Notes under the pieces: model-generated
Told to the model about the DNA's origin: nothing
Databases searched by the model: none
Seen by the model: only the letters and a program-made list of their open reading frames with translations
DNA from: Piper betle
Taxonomy: Eukaryota > Streptophyta > Magnoliopsida > Piperales > Piperaceae
Direction of reading: 5' to 3'
Assembly: GCA_033002965.1 (NCBI GenBank)
Contig: JAURVB010014120.1
Span: 1 to 64,000 of the forward strand
DNA: 64,000 nucleotides
In this document: positions 22,515 to 35,995 of the stretch, piece after piece
Numbering within the stretch: the stretch's first letter is position 1
Layout of the letters: each line of letters starts with the position of its first letter
Translations under genes and position numbers: made by a program

Positions 22515-23434
22515 TATAAAACCCGTGACCCAAGTTAGGGTTTTATAGTCAGAACCGGTTGGTTCGACCATTATTTTTAGTCGACTCAATTTCAAAACAC
22601 GCGTACTGAGCCAAGGCCTGTCGGGTGTATGAGTCCTGAGGGGTCATGTGTACCCAAGTATATGATGATAACGTCATGAATACAATAGAAAAAAATGAGT
22701 TATCAGAATATATGAGAGTATGCCAGATTTTTTTATTTCATGCATTAGTCCGTAGAAATTAGTATTAGCTTGCTACCGCATTAGAACGCGTTATTTATTA
22801 GTTTTGGGTGGGTTAATAGGTTTAGAGCATGTTATTTGAGTTAGAACTCGATTATTTTATTTTATGGTATTTTACTGTATTTTTTTATATTTGTTGGGAT
22901 ATATTTCGTAGTTAGGGCTGCTAATTTAGCGAGTCAGCTCGTGAGCATTTGGCATTCGGCTCGGCTTGGCTCAACTCGACTCGAAACTCAACATTTAAAT
23001 GATCGAGCTCGAACTCGACTCGAATTCGAATCCTACGAGTCGAGTTTGAACAAGTTAGAGTTCGACTCAACTCAACTCAACTCGATTATAACTCGAACTC
23101 GACTCGAATCGACTCGTAGCTCGACTCGGACTCGACTCGTAGCTCGACTCGAATTCGACTCATAGCTCGACTCAAATTTGACTCGTCGTTCGACTCGAAA
23201 ATATAATATAATGATATACATAATATCACTTGCATACTCAAAATACATTTAAAAATGTTACAGGGGGATATAATTTTTCATTAGAATACACTTCTTATTC
23301 TTCCTAGCCTCAAATTTCCAATTATCTCTTTCCTTCACGGTTTCCAAAAGGTGCTTCCATGCGTTATCGACTTATCTAGTTAATAGTTATCCATAAAAAA
23401 ATATCACATAATTTTATGGAAAAAATATTAATAG

Positions 23435-26424
23435 TATAAAACCCGTGAATCGAGTCAGAGTTTTACATTACCGAACCGAGTCGGTTCAACTGTCGGTTCG
23501 AGTCGAGTCAGTTTCATGAACCGCGTGTCTGAGTCAAGGCCAACCATGAGTTATGAGCGATGAGGGTCAGGTTTACCTGAATATATGATGATAACGTCAG
23601 AAAGATGGTGAGAAATGAGTTATGAGAATATATGAAAGTATGCAGTATAATTTGTTTTTATGTATTTGATCGTAGAAATATTTTTAGGCTGAATAACACA
23701 TTAGGACGCATTATAGAGCAGTTTGGGTGGGCTATTAGTTATAGAACATATCATTGTGGTGTTATGGTGTATAATATATTTTATGAGATTTTTCCTTATT
23801 TTTCTGGAATTTTTATGGGATTTGTTATGAGTTAGTTATTATTTTTTACTCTAGTCCAAGTCGAGTCAATACTTATTTACGAAATTACCTCCCACCATTA
23901 CCACTACCTTTTCTTCTCCCCCAAACCTTGATCGCCGCTGCATACCCCACTACTCGTTGCCAACGTAGCTGCCAATGCCACCCCTCCGAACGACGCCACC
24001 GTGCCACCACCATGTCGTCATCGTGCTACCCGAGCACTCCAACTATTGCCTGACCTCCACGATGCGGCAAAGCTACCGCGACCGCACCGATACTCCTGTC
24101 GCCAATCATGCCACCGACAACCATCACCGCTGCCATCCAGCTGGTGGCCTCGACATCTTGAACCCTCCCAAGACCTTTCCCTACCAGAGCAGAGCTCAAC
24201 TCTGCCCACATCAGTTAGATCTCCACACCCCACTGGTCACCTCTGCTTTTTCCATTTTCCAGCAAGCCACAGCCTCAGCCGACCTCATCGACATTATTAA
24301 CACGCCGGGCTTGCCAAGCAAGTGCAAACGATACCCCATACCACCACTATCCTGTCAGTAGCCACCACCAGCAACTGTCGCCGAAAAGCTGCCAGAAAAT
24401 GCCTGGAAAATTGGATTGGCTGGAATTCATCTGATCTTCCACTGAACTCATTTGGTCGAACCTAATCAAACTTTGGAAGCCTACGAGCACCGAATTCAAG
24501 CTACAAGAGGTGCGACGAAACCCTATCTATCACCGATTGCAAACACCGCGAGAGGTATAATTTATTTTAATTAATTTATTTAAAAGTAATGATTATTTGC
24601 ACAGCATGTTAGGATGCTAGGATTGAGTGATTGATGTGTTAGATATTTTTATGTAACATAAAAATATGAAGATGTGTGACTGTGTCATATTTAGACGAAT
24701 GCTAAGGAATTAATTAGGTAGACTAAATAAGTACTGTAATCTAATGTAACGTAGAGTAGAAAAATTTATACTGATTATTATTGATGTATGTTGATTGATG
24801 CATGGTTGATGTGAGTATGCTATAGGATGTGTGAATGCATCATGAGCGGGTGTTAGTATTTAGTTTTGATGGTAGGTATGGAGTAAGAGCTTGCCCCCTA
24901 GGCGCATGGACATGGTTGAAGCTTCTACCAGGTCTGTTAGGACTTGCTTCTGGTTTTATCTCTATACTCCATCATGTGTTACTTTTACAGATAAGTGGAC
25001 ATGTCAAGTGGTGGATTTATTGTATCCCACTCCACGCAGGTCATTTAGTCTCACGTTATTTCTAGATTAATAACCCTCGAGGATGAGATCCCTCGAGTTT
25101 ATTTTCGAAACTCATATCCAGCTCACGATGCCTTCGGGTCTATTATATAAATCCCTACCCAGACCTATATACATATAGTTTTCATGTTTTCAATGAGAGA
25201 TGGAATGAGGGAAATTTGACAACTATGCTACGTGCTAGTATCGAAGCCTGAAATACCAATAACCATGCTACGTCAAGCGGGCATGTGCCAGTCAAAGCCA
25301 GAAATACTGACAACCGTGCTACACGAGCGGGTATGTGCCAGTCGATAGCAGGCTCTGGATTGGTTAGTGCAGGCCGTTCGATTCCCGAGGGATCCTAATA
25401 ACTCCACCTTTGAGTTCCTCAAACCCGGAGAAGTGTGGAGGTTTACAGGTACTGCTATGCAGTGTATGTCTAGACTTGTGGTTTCAAAAGGGTATTGAAG
25501 GCACATGCCTGAGAATACTCGGCCTCTGTCCTCAAGGCTAGGAGTAATACAGAGGATGTAAAGGGCGGAAGAGAAAAGAATGAATTTGCCGCGCAAGGGA
25601 TAGATGAAAATGCCAAGTCATGAGAATGAGATAGAAAGGGGATGCTGTCAAGCCGAGGCCGATGGCTCCTAATTAGTGCCCTTATGAGAGTTCTAGTGGA
25701 AGTTATGAATGTTTTACTTTAACAGGAGGTCAGCCCTCCTATGTCAGTTTGTTACTAGCTATTTCTGGACCAGTAACGCTCGTTACTTATGATTTTCTAT
25801 TATTTATGTAGGTGAGAATCTCGAGGACTGAGCATTGTCAGGACCGCAGAGGAGTAGCAAAGCTGCTGCACACATGTACTTGCCGAACGTAATGAATGGT
25901 AATGATGATTTCTAAGTTGTGTGAATGATGAGTTTGTTTAAGATTATTCTGTGAAATGCTATGAATGTTTTGCCTGTGAAACGAAACTAGAATGAAAGTG
26001 AACAAGGAACCTTGGAGTTTAGACTCAACTCAAATGAGGCAGAATGTGAAAAAGACTAGAATGGAAATGATAATGTCATGTTTTGGAATTATATCGATAT
26101 GAATATTTATTGTTGTCCGTGGACAGGTTGGCCCCTATTACACTTTTAAGGGAGACTCTGTCCATTTTGTTTTAAAAATATTATTTATTTTCTAACTTGT
26201 TTTCACGGTTGTTCTGTTTGTGTATGATAGCGTATCATGGCATGCATGTAGGGCCACGTTAGAACCCAAGCTTCCTATCCATGCATTGCATACTTGCACT
26301 ACCATTTTAAGACGCCAAAGGTAGATCTAGGTTGGCTTAACCAACTCTAGTCGATTAGCGAACGGTTCGGTCACCGGTGACATTTCTAAGTCGGTTCACG
26401 GATGAACCGAAACGGTGTGTTACA
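23435..26424 (+). mobile_element. Family-A solo LTR (C2), complete
   Basis: 2990 bases. It starts TATAAAACCC (TG decayed to TA) and ends GTGTGTTACA, flanked by exact duplications AATAG at 23430-23434 and 26425-26429. Order of parts is as in copy A: dyad module near 23,848, C-rich block 23,890-24,530, then the 3' half with the GTTAGTATTTAGTTTTGATG landmark. It inserted into the hAT-like element. Confidence 0.9.
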
Positions 26425-26639
26425 AATAGAGGATGCACACTTTATTAAAAATTTCTTCAATGTTTGTTGATAACATGATATGAAAAATACTTATATGAAA
26501 AAAGGAAAGCACTAAATCAAACCCAAAAAATAAATGCCCAACAAATATACACAAAATAGAAATCAAACACAAGAAATTATGTTTTTTTAAAAAAATCAAG
26601 AAATTTAAATTGGCTTAATTCAATTTAATTGTATAGAAT

Positions 26640-27650
26640 TTTGTTATATTTTATTTAGTATTTTTGGAATTCATTTTATTATTATTGACTCGATTCGGGA
26701 GCGAGTAAAATTTTATTTACAAAACTACCCTTGCATGCATTTTCTCCCCAACCTAAGCGTATGCGTCTCTTCATCTTCTCTCCTGGGCCGGCCAACCTCT
26801 TCTTATAGCCACACCACACCTCCGCTGCCACTGGGCCGACGGAAACCTTCATATCTGACCACTGTCCCCGACCCATCAAGGCCTCCTCCGCCAGAACAGC
26901 AACTCTTCCTCTCACGGCCGCCTTCGTCTTCTGGTCGTCACTGCCGTTGTGGCTGACCGGAGCCTTCATCTCTGACCACCGTCCCCGACCCATCGCCATC
27001 CTCCTCCGCCTAGACTGCGGCCTGACTTCCCCAGTGTTCCCGAAGTGCAACTCTTCCTCTCCCAGTCGCCTTGTCTTCTAGTCGCCGCTGCTACTGTGGC
27101 CTACTGGAGCCTTCATCTCCAACCACCTTCCCCGACCCATTTCTGTCCTTCACCCAAACCTCGACTTGAGTTCCTTGGCGTTCCCAAAGTGTAACTCTTC
27201 CTCTTGGCATCCTTCTTCTTCTGGCCACTGCTGCCACCGTTGTGGCCGACCGGAGCCTTCATCTCCGACCACCTTCCCCGATCCATCGCCGTCCTCTGCC
27301 CATACCCCCGCCTAAGTTCCCCGGCCTTCCGGAAGTGCAATCTTCCTCCTGGCCACCTTCTTCTTCTGGCCGGCATTGCCGCCACCACTGTGGCCAACCG
27401 GAGCCATCATCTCAGACCACCTTCCTCGATCCATTGCCGTCCTTTGCCCGAACCGCGACCTGAGTTCCTCGGTGTTCCCGAAGTGCAATCTTCCTCTTGG
27501 CCGCCACAGCTGTTGTGGCCGACCAGAGCCATCATCTCCGACCACCTTCCCCGATCCATCGCCATCCTCCTCCGCCAGGACCGCAGCCTGAGTTCCCTGG
27601 CGTTCCAGAAGTGCAATCTTCCTCCCGGTGCCCTTCTTCCTCCGTATAAG
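26640..27650 (+). repeat. LTR-like leader followed by GC-rich tandem repeat of about 140 bp
   Basis: Positions 26,660-26,730 carry the dyad module (GACTCGATTCGGGAGCGAGT). From about 26,845 to 27,640 some six degenerate copies of a unit of roughly 130-150 bases follow, each with CCTTCATCTCCGACCACCTT, a CCCGACCCATCGCC segment, and a GAAGTGCAACTCTTCCTC segment. Long frames on both strands here are repeat translations, as shown by the same short peptide recurring in each unit. Confidence 0.75.
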
Positions 27651-27659
27651 TTACTATGA

Positions 27660-28380
27660 CGATCATCGGAATGGGCAGGGTTTTTTTACTGTACATAATA
27701 CAAAAAGAGTAAACATCACTTAGCCATTTAAAATAATTAAATTCATCATTTACCCCTAAATTCTAGCTTCATTTCCTTATAAAAAATATTGCTTAAATTT
27801 TTTCAAAACTAGCACTGTTAGGCAAATTAATATTGTTAAGTGATAATGCAGGAAACTTGCAACTACTTAATTTATGATATAGTGTTGCATCAAAATAAAA
27901 TTAATTGATATTAATTTCATTAAAATTAATTAATATATAAAATAAATGAACGTATTAAAATAAATTATATAATAATTAAAAATATATTATTATTTTATTT
28001 AATTCTATCATGGTCTTTTTATAACCCGTAAGATGAAATATTTTTTATTATTTTTTTACATATGGGTTAAAAATTAGACTTAGGTATTAAATAAAATAAA
28101 ATAAATATTAATGGGTCTTTTATCATTTTTTTCACTAAAGATGACCGGTGCATCTATTGTTGGGTGTTAATTTAATATTTTTTTACTGTTTTTGATAAAG
28201 TATTTTTTTATAAAGATATTTTCTACTGTTAATAGTAAGAAGTTGGTTATGTGAGGCATTTGAATGTATCAGCTAGCAAATGCATTGACAATTAAATATG
28301 AAATATACAGTGGTCATGATACCTAGTATGACCTATAAAAAATAAATAAATATTTTTATTATGCAAAGTTACTTTTGACC
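27660..28380. other. AT-rich filler inside the hAT-like element
   Basis: No gene, repeat or motif was recognised; runs of A and T with stops in all frames. Confidence 0.5.
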
Positions 28381-31300
28381 TTATAATCGAGTTGGTTTCG
28401 AGCTCCCAAACGAGCTGGTTTCAAACTCCTCAAAATTAAACAGTTTAAATATATTCGAGCTCGAACAGCATAAAAAATGTTCAAGTTGATTTCAAGCATA
28501 TATATTCAAAACTCGTTTGATCTCGAGTTGAGCTCAAACGAACTTCAAGCTATTCAAATCAAGTTCGAGCATAAGCTGAGCTGGACTCGCTCGCTCATTT
28601 AGCAACCCTATTAATAATATTGACTCGAGTCAGGAGCAGAGTCAAGTTTTTATTAAGAAATTGCCCCAGACTTACCTTGTTCTTCCCCCCGACTCTATTT
28701 TTTTTCCATACCGACCATTCGCCCCTGTTCTGTTGCGCCACCCCACTGTCGGCGACCTCACCGCCGGTCTCATCACTACCGGCCAGTTTCGCCACCGCCC
28801 GGTGCCGTCGCTTCCTTGTCCCCCACCTCCCTTCCTTCCTCCTCTCCCTACCCTTTTCTCCCCATTTTTCTCTCCTGGCAGCCCGCTACTGCCACTGTGC
28901 ATGCGTCGCCACAGGCCACCAACTCTGGCTTCAACCTCCGGCGACCCTCCCTAGCCTATTCCCTCTCCTTCCCGACCCCTTCCCCTGCCTAGACCACCAC
29001 ATGCACGGCAACCCCGGGTGACCCAAGGCCACCGCTGGCATGTGCTCTCGCGAGCCGTTAGCACCGCCACTGGCCATTTGCGTCCCACCGCAACCCTCGC
29101 TGTCGACGAGAGATTCCTTACATGACCACCTCCTACCCCCTTACCAACCAGACCCCCTCACTTCCCCCCACATGGCCTCCCATGCCCTAGCCAGGGCTCT
29201 TTTGAACCGCCGCCACCGTGACCTGCACCGTCGGCCGCTTCCTCCAGCAGGGTCATCTCATTCCAGTCGTCTCTTCCCCACCAAGCTATCCTCCTCCTCG
29301 CCCTTCATCCCTCACAACAGCACCACCTCATGGCATAGTCGCCGATTCGCAGTGTTTCCTCTAGCGGTAGGACAACGTTGCCGCTGGCCAATAATAGGCC
29401 GGCCGGAGCAACCCCAGTCAGGCCTCATCATGTCCTAGCCACATGCTCCAGTTCTAGCCCAGCCGAGTCCTCCCTCGGCCGAACTGCAACCGTGCCGACG
29501 GGATCGTTGCCGCCATTTGCCATTTTTGCGCCGACATTAGGTATAGAATTTTATTCGATTGATTTGATTTTAATTCATGATTGTGAATAGCATAGCATGA
29601 TTAAATTATGATAATTGATATTTATAGCATCGAATTAGAGAAGATATGAAGTTAGGTATTAATTTTTACGAACGGTGTAATTGGATTGATAGTTGGCTGG
29701 GTGACTAAAAATGAGTTGTTTGCATGGAAATGTTGTAAGAGATAGCAATGGGAAATTTATACATGCAATTGGACATTGAATTGTGTTAAGGTGTTGTTGA
29801 TCATAATTGATTACAAATGCTATGATTAAAGTATAATTAAAACCCCTATATTTCCTTTATTATGGTAATATGTGAATTAGTAATTAATAGGAATATTGAA
29901 TTGAACACAACATAGCATTGGATTATGGATGGAATTGTGGATTATGTTATCATGAATCAGAATGATGAAATAATGAATTCATAATCTAGATTGATGTTAC
30001 CCACTCAGGTAATAGATTGTAATTGGAATGGATGATTTATTCGTGTTAGTATATGTGTTATTGTTTCATTATATAGATGTATATGATTTTGTTGATGATG
30101 TGAGTAATGTGACTGAGCTGATTAGGATATGATTGAGATTATAATTACATGCATTCATATTATATGTGCATCATACAGCTAGAGTGGGCGTTAGTATTTA
30201 GTTTTGTTGTGTAGGTATGAAGTAGGAGCTTGCCGCCTAAGCACGAGAACACGCTCGGAGCTTCTGCTAGGTCCGTTTAGGACTCTTCCCTGTTTTATGC
30301 TCTATTCTATCGTATATTTGTTTTATTACTTGCAGGACGGGTTAAGTGGCGTTTTATCAGATCCCACTTAACCCGGGCTATTTAATCAACCAGTTGTCCA
30401 AATTAATAACCCTCGAGGATGAGATCCCTCGAGTATGTTTTTGAAAACAAAATCCACCACAGGTTGCCACCGAGTCCCTTCCCAGGCCTATAGATATGTA
30501 ATTTTATCGCATTTTAGTAAGATGAGAGATGGGAAAACCAACTCGCACGTACCATGAGCGGGCACACGTGCTAGTCAAAGCTGGCTCTAGATTAGTGAGT
30601 GGGCCGTTCCATTCCCGAGGGATCTTGACAACTCCACATTTGAGTTGCTCACACCCAGAGAATGTGGTGTTATGTACAGCACACGTCCAGACTTGTGGTC
30701 AAAGCGTACTAAAGGTAATTGCTTGAGAGTACTCGGCCTTCATGCTCAAAGTAGGGAGAATTATGGAGGAAAGGAGAGGGCTTAGGATATACTGGTAGTC
30801 CCGAGGGACCAGAAAGTATGAAATGAGAAAATGCCAAGAGAGGCATCAGTAGAGTAGTCAGTTCAGGATGCTACCGGGTCTGCAGCCTGGTGGCTCCTCA
30901 GTAGGTGCCCTTTAGAGAGTTCTCGTGAAGTATACGAATGTTTTTCTTTATATGAGAGTTAGCTCTCATAGCAAGTTTGATATAGTTATATTTTGGACCA
31001 GTAACACTTGTTACTGACGTGTTTTTATAATATATGTAGGTGATAATCATAAGTTGGATGTGCCAGCCTAGACGGAGGAGCAGTGATGTCTCTTGCACAC
31101 ACATGTCAGACAATCGAATGTTAATATTTTGTTTATGTTGTCATTATATTGAGAATGATGTGATGAAATGCATGGTATGATAATATGATGTGATATGATA
31201 TCTGCTTCAGTAGAAAATTTTCTAATAATGACATGTTAATATACATGTTTTAGTAAATGTATTGAGAAATTGAATATGTACAACAAGTGCCAAGTATGAT

Positions 31301-31708
31301 GGAAAATGTGAATAGAATGCACATGCGGGTTGAGACCCAGATTCAGAGTGATTTATATAGTAGATTAGAATTTTGTGTAATTGAAATGTTTGATATATAG
31401 ATATATATTTGTATATGTTGTTTTGACTGGGGGCCCCTAATTGCACTTTTAGGGGAGACTCTGAATTAAAAATTCAGGAATTTTTTTTTAATTTTATCGA
31501 AATTATTTTGGTATGTGAATTGTTTGACATGTCATCCATATAGTAGCATGTTAGGGTTCTGTGTATTCATCTATTCATAACGATTAGTATCTTCATCTTA
31601 AGATACTGAGAGTAGATCCGCACGAGTTGGGTTCAGGTTAGCCGACCTAATCGGGACCCATGACATTCTGGTTCAGTTCGCAGCGTGAACCGGATTTAAG
31701 GTGTTACA

Positions 31709-32390
31709 AATCCGGTCTACAACGAGGGTGGTGGTGTCACGCAACTGGCCGGAGACAGCACTAACGACCTCTTGGCTTAACAAGTTTAAAAAATACACTG
31801 ATGATTCGGTAGATAGTGGACAGACTTTATTTAAGTCTTCTCCCAAAGCCTACTAATTTTTAGTCTGACCTCTTTGAGAACCTATAGCCTAAGTATAAAA
31901 AATAAAAATGAAAAGTTATATTTATAGAGAACAAGAGGTGTGGCTAGTTACTAACACCACCCGTAGGAAGCTAATTAGTGATTATCGTCTTTTAGCACAT
32001 TTTTATTTTATTTTCTCTAACCAAGAATGGTGTCATCTCTCGCAAAATCATGGTCGTTCAAAGAGTTGTCAGGTGCATTATACGGTGGCTCCACATGCGA
32101 TTACCCAAAGTGACGGTGCTCTCAGTTGCAAAGAAGAAGGTGATGCTAAGAATGTGGCTTCCACTTGATGTCATCCTCAACTTTCAACCTGACTTGGCCT
32201 AAGCTATGGAATACTCTTCATCATGTTGCAATAGCAGGTGCCACTTGATCATTCTCTCAAGAGTCTCAACTACATTATGATATTTATGTATGCATGTGCA
32301 TGTCCCCATGAAAATTAGGTTGTGAACCATGGACAATTTAGTCTCTTGGGCTCAAATTAATTAATTAATATATATATATATATGTGTATA
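31709..32390. other. Intergenic sequence, nothing recognised
   Basis: Includes an 86-codon plus-strand frame (31908-32168) without recognisable domain or codon bias, and a TA microsatellite (32365-32395). No feature can be supported. Confidence 0.45.
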
Positions 32391-33282
32391 TATAGTATCT
32401 ACGAGATCGAACGAGTTTTGAACATATATACTCAAAATCAACTCGAACATTTATTATGTTTTTCAAGCTCGACTCATGTTCGAATACATTAAACTGTTTA
32501 ATTTTAACGAGCTTGAAATTATCTCGAAACCCAACTTGTTTTTAGCTTGAAACTAGGCCCAGGCCCACGTTCAATTAGGTACTAGGCTCAGGTAGGCCCA
32601 CACTCAATTAGGTCCAGGCTCAGGTAGGCCCACACTCAATTAGGTCCAGGCTCAGATAGGCCCACGCTCAATTAGGTCTAAGCCCAGGCAGGCCCACGCT
32701 CAATTAGGTCCAGGCCCAGGCCCAATTACGATTTCCATTTTTCTTGTGCATGTATCCAACAAAAAATAATCATGAGGATGACACATTCCCAACTGAGCTA
32801 TCCATGTATTAATGTTATTTTGTTATTTTATTATATATAAATAAATATAACTAGCTATAATTAAACTTATTAATATATATATATATATATTATCTTAGTC
32901 GGGGCAAATAATATTTCTATCTCAAACTTTAATTTAGATCGTTTGATTACAGGGACCACCTAAATTTAATAAAAAAAACACTCTCACCACCACCCTCCTT
33001 TAGTACGTAGTCATAGTCAATAATAATATTTATTTATGATTTTAAATTTATTTTTAATATACAAATGATATTATGTATATTATTATATTATATTATCGAG
33101 TCGAGCTACAAGTCGAGTTCAAGTTATAACCGAGTCGAATCAAGTCGAACACTGTCTTACTCAAGCTCGACTCGTAGGATTCGAGTTCAGGCTCGAAGCA
33201 TTTAAATGTCGAGTTTTGAGTCGAGTCGAACCGAGTCGAATACCAAATGCTCACGAGTTGGCTCACTCAATTAGCAGCCCTA
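32391..33282 (-). mobile_element. hAT-like element, second copy, minus strand, one end missing
   Basis: The right end TCACTCAATTAGCAGCCCTA is the inverted counterpart of the 22,913 terminus, and about 200 bases inward match 22,913-23,220 in reverse. The left part (32,391-32,550) matches 28,380-28,540 in reverse but lacks the outer 75 bases or so. It holds its own tandem repeat at 32,561-32,729. No transposase. Confidence 0.65.
32561..32729 (+). repeat. 32-33-bp tandem repeat, five units
   Basis: Units read AGGCCCACACTCAATTAGGT followed by CCAGGCTCAGGT, with small substitutions. It lies inside the second hAT-like copy and is absent from the larger copy. Confidence 0.9.
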
Positions 33283-33828
33283 GTCACCATGATCACTATA
33301 TATTAATAATTTAGTATTTACAAGTTTAATAAATTACATTTATAATATTTTGTTTTGGAAAAAGAGTAGTTTAGGAAGTAAGTAGTTTATTAACTTGTAT
33401 GAACAACTCGACATTAAAGTACAAACCATGTATTTATTGAGATCAAATGGATTGACCTCGAGTTTCAAGTTGAGCTGAACTGAACACTTCTCTTCGTTCA
33501 CGATTCAACGAGCTACTATTTCAAGCAGAATATTTTTCGGGAGCACGAGTTTAAGCCAAATCGAGCTAAATATAAAATATTCGCGAGCCAATTGGGCTTG
33601 TTACACCCTTGACCAAGAAGAACAAAGACCAGGCCCATTAAGAAGCAATGACGATAGTGCCATGATCAAAGCCCGTGCTACAATGCCATTACCTGCCCAA
33701 TGGATTCCTATCTTGAAAAGAAACAACCAGACAATGAGAATGCAATTTTACAATCTTACTAGGTGTTAATTAATATTAGTATTGAGAAACCCGATTTAAG
33801 TATAACTAGAGTTTATATTTGCTGATTG
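33283..33828. other. Intergenic sequence with a possible further hAT-type end
   Basis: AT-rich. The stretch near 33,580-33,610 (GCGAGCCAATTGGGCTTG) has the CTCGAGC-rich style of a transposon end, but no partner end was found. No gene. Confidence 0.35.
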
Positions 33829-35990
33829 TGTAACACCCCGTTTCGGCTCACCCGTGAACCGACCCGGAAATGTCACCGGCGACCGAACCATTCGGTAATC
33901 TACTGGGTTTGGTTAAGCCGACCCAGATCTGCCATCGGCGTCTCAAGATGGAGATGCAAACATGAAATGCATGAATGGGAACAATTGGGTTCTAACGGAG
34001 TCTTACATGCATGCCATGACGTGCAAGCAAAGACAAGACAAAACAATAAATGAGAAACCAAAAGAAAATATATACTACTACGAAAAACGGACAAAATTTT
34101 CCTTAAAAGTGCAATAAGGGCCAACCTGTTCACGACAAGGGTATATAAATATTTTATCAAAATACGATATAACATAACAATCTACCATGACATTCAATCA
34201 TTATCTCATTTGTTTTCACCTGAGCCGAGTCTGAACTCCAAGGCTCCCTACTCATTCACGTTTATCCGTGCATTTCATAACAATAGGCCCGAAGGCATCG
34301 TGAGCTGGATCTGAAGTTCGAAAACAAACTCGAGGGATCTCATCCTCGAGGGTTATTAATCCGGAAAATTGTTGGCTAAATGGCCCGAGTTAAGTGGGAT
34401 CCGATAAAATGCCACTTAACTCGTCCTGCACATGATAAATCAAATACACAATAGAGTAGCGTAAAAACAGAGAACGAGTCCTAAACGGACCTGGTAGAAG
34501 CTCCAAACGGGTCCACGCGCCTAGGCGGCGAGCTCTTACACCGTACCTACACAATCAAGCTAAAAGCTAACGCCCGCATGATGAATCACACATCCTATAG
34601 CATGCACACACAATCAACGCAATCACGCATCAATCATCACACATTCATCCTAAGTCAATTCTAGTGAGTTTTCAATCTACGTCTCATGAAATCAGGGTAA
34701 TTAATTAGTTCACCTAATTAATTCCTTACTTTTCCATTTGAACACTCATCAATCAACCAATTTCATAATTTTTTATTAAATTACACACAAACATACAGAC
34801 ACGTCAAAAACACAAAAATTCATCTAATTATCTAGTCTAGCATGCTTCCCTAATAATTATAAAATTTAAGAATTTACGTCAGAGTAATTTATACCTCGCG
34901 TCGTCGAAAATCGGCGACGGCTAGGGTTTCCGTTTCGTGGCTCGAAACTCGAATTCGGCACCTAGCGGCGTCCGAAGTCCGATCGGATTCGACCGGGTGC
35001 GTTCGGCGGATGATCCGGCGAATTTCCCACGAATCCAATTTTCCGGCGGTTCCGGCGAGTGTCCAGGTCGGTTTTCCGACGGATTCCGGCGGTTTCCGGC
35101 GATGATTCTGGACTGGGCAATCAGGGGGTCTATCGGCACCAGCTCAACGAGCTTGGTCCGATGGTGGTGTCAAACAGGGTAGCCGGGGCGGCGATGGCTG
35201 TCGGCAGCGGCGGCGCGTGCTCCGATCAGGGCTACGGCCAGCCTCGACGGCAGTCGGGATGATGGGGGAAACGTCGGCGACAGCGAGAGGGTGAGACTGG
35301 TGGTCACAGCGGCGGCGATCGACGGCGATGGAATCCGGCTCGAGTGGCGACGACGAGGTCTCGTGGCATCGAGGCACGCCGCAGGCGATCGGTGGCCGGG
35401 TCTGTCGAGACGGTATGCCGGCGGCGAGGGACGACGGCAGTTGGTTCTGGCGGCGGCAGCGGCGGCGGTAGCGACAACCCAGTGGGCGGCGAGGGTTTTG
35501 GGAGGGGGAAGTGTCGGGGGAAAGGAGAAAAACACTCCAGTGGCAATTTCGTAAATAAGTATTGACTCGATTCCTACTCGAGTCAAAATAATAACTAGTT
35601 TGTAATAAATTCTAAATAATCTAGAAAAATATAAGAAAAAATTCCATAAAATAAAACAAACACAACAACATCCAAATGGCATGCTCTATAACTAATAACC
35701 CACCTGAATATAATCCAACACGTCCTAATGCGTTATTCGGCCTAAAACTATTTCTACGATCAAACATATAAAAGAAAAAATATTGCATACTTTCATATAT
35801 TCTGATAACTCATTTCTCACCATCTTCTCAACGTTATCATCATATATTCTAGGTACACATGACTCTCATCGCTCATAACTCACGGCGGGCCTCGATTCAG
35901 TACGTGGTTCATGAAACTTGACTCGACTCGAACTAACGGTCGAACCGAGTTCAGTAACGTAAAACCCTGACTCGAGTCACGGGTTTTACA
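33829..35990 (-). mobile_element. Family-A solo LTR (D), minus strand, short form
   Basis: 2162 bases, TGTAACACCCCG...GGGTTTTACA, with exact 5-bp duplications GATTG at 33824-33828 and 35991-35995. It contains the family landmarks in reverse (CTCGAGGGATCTCATCCTCGAGGG, GCGCCTAGGCGGCGAGCTC), the GC-rich block (34,895-35,540) and the dyad module near 35,562. It is shorter than copies A and C2 mainly in the middle. The proline/arginine-rich frames over the GC-rich block are artefacts. Confidence 0.92.
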
Positions 35991-35995
35991 GATTG

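Larger units (their letters stand above)
22913..28610. mobile_element. hAT-like non-autonomous element, composite (5.7 kb)
   Basis: The left end TAGGGCTGCTAATTTAGCGAG and right end CTCGCTCATTTAGCAACCCTA are imperfect terminal inverted repeats. Beyond them are many subterminal CTCGACTCGA motifs, as in hAT elements. Flanking octamers TTCGTAGT and TTAATAAT match at five of eight positions, compatible with a decayed 8-bp duplication. No transposase frame is present. It carries a complete family-A solo LTR (23435-26424), a GC-rich tandem repeat (26845-27640) and AT-rich filler (27660-28380). A shorter relative lies at 32,391-33,282. Confidence 0.68.
22515..31708 (+). mobile_element. Family-A LTR (C1), split by a hAT-like element
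   Basis: The start TATAAAACCCGTGACC at 22515 and the end GGTGTTACA at 31708 match family A. Segments 22515-22912 and 28611-31708 join smoothly: the AT-rich leader stops at 22,912, and its continuation (GACTCGAGTCAGGAGCAGAGTC, GC-rich block, GGTATAGAATTTTATTCG, 3' half) resumes at 28,611. Flanks GTTCC and AATCC share only three of five bases, so no clear target duplication is seen. Without the insert it is about 3.5 kb. Confidence 0.82.

Noticed and set aside
27113..27659. Frames of 70-150 codons on both strands
   Set aside because: They are translations of a tandem repeat of about 140 bp; the same short peptide repeats in each unit.
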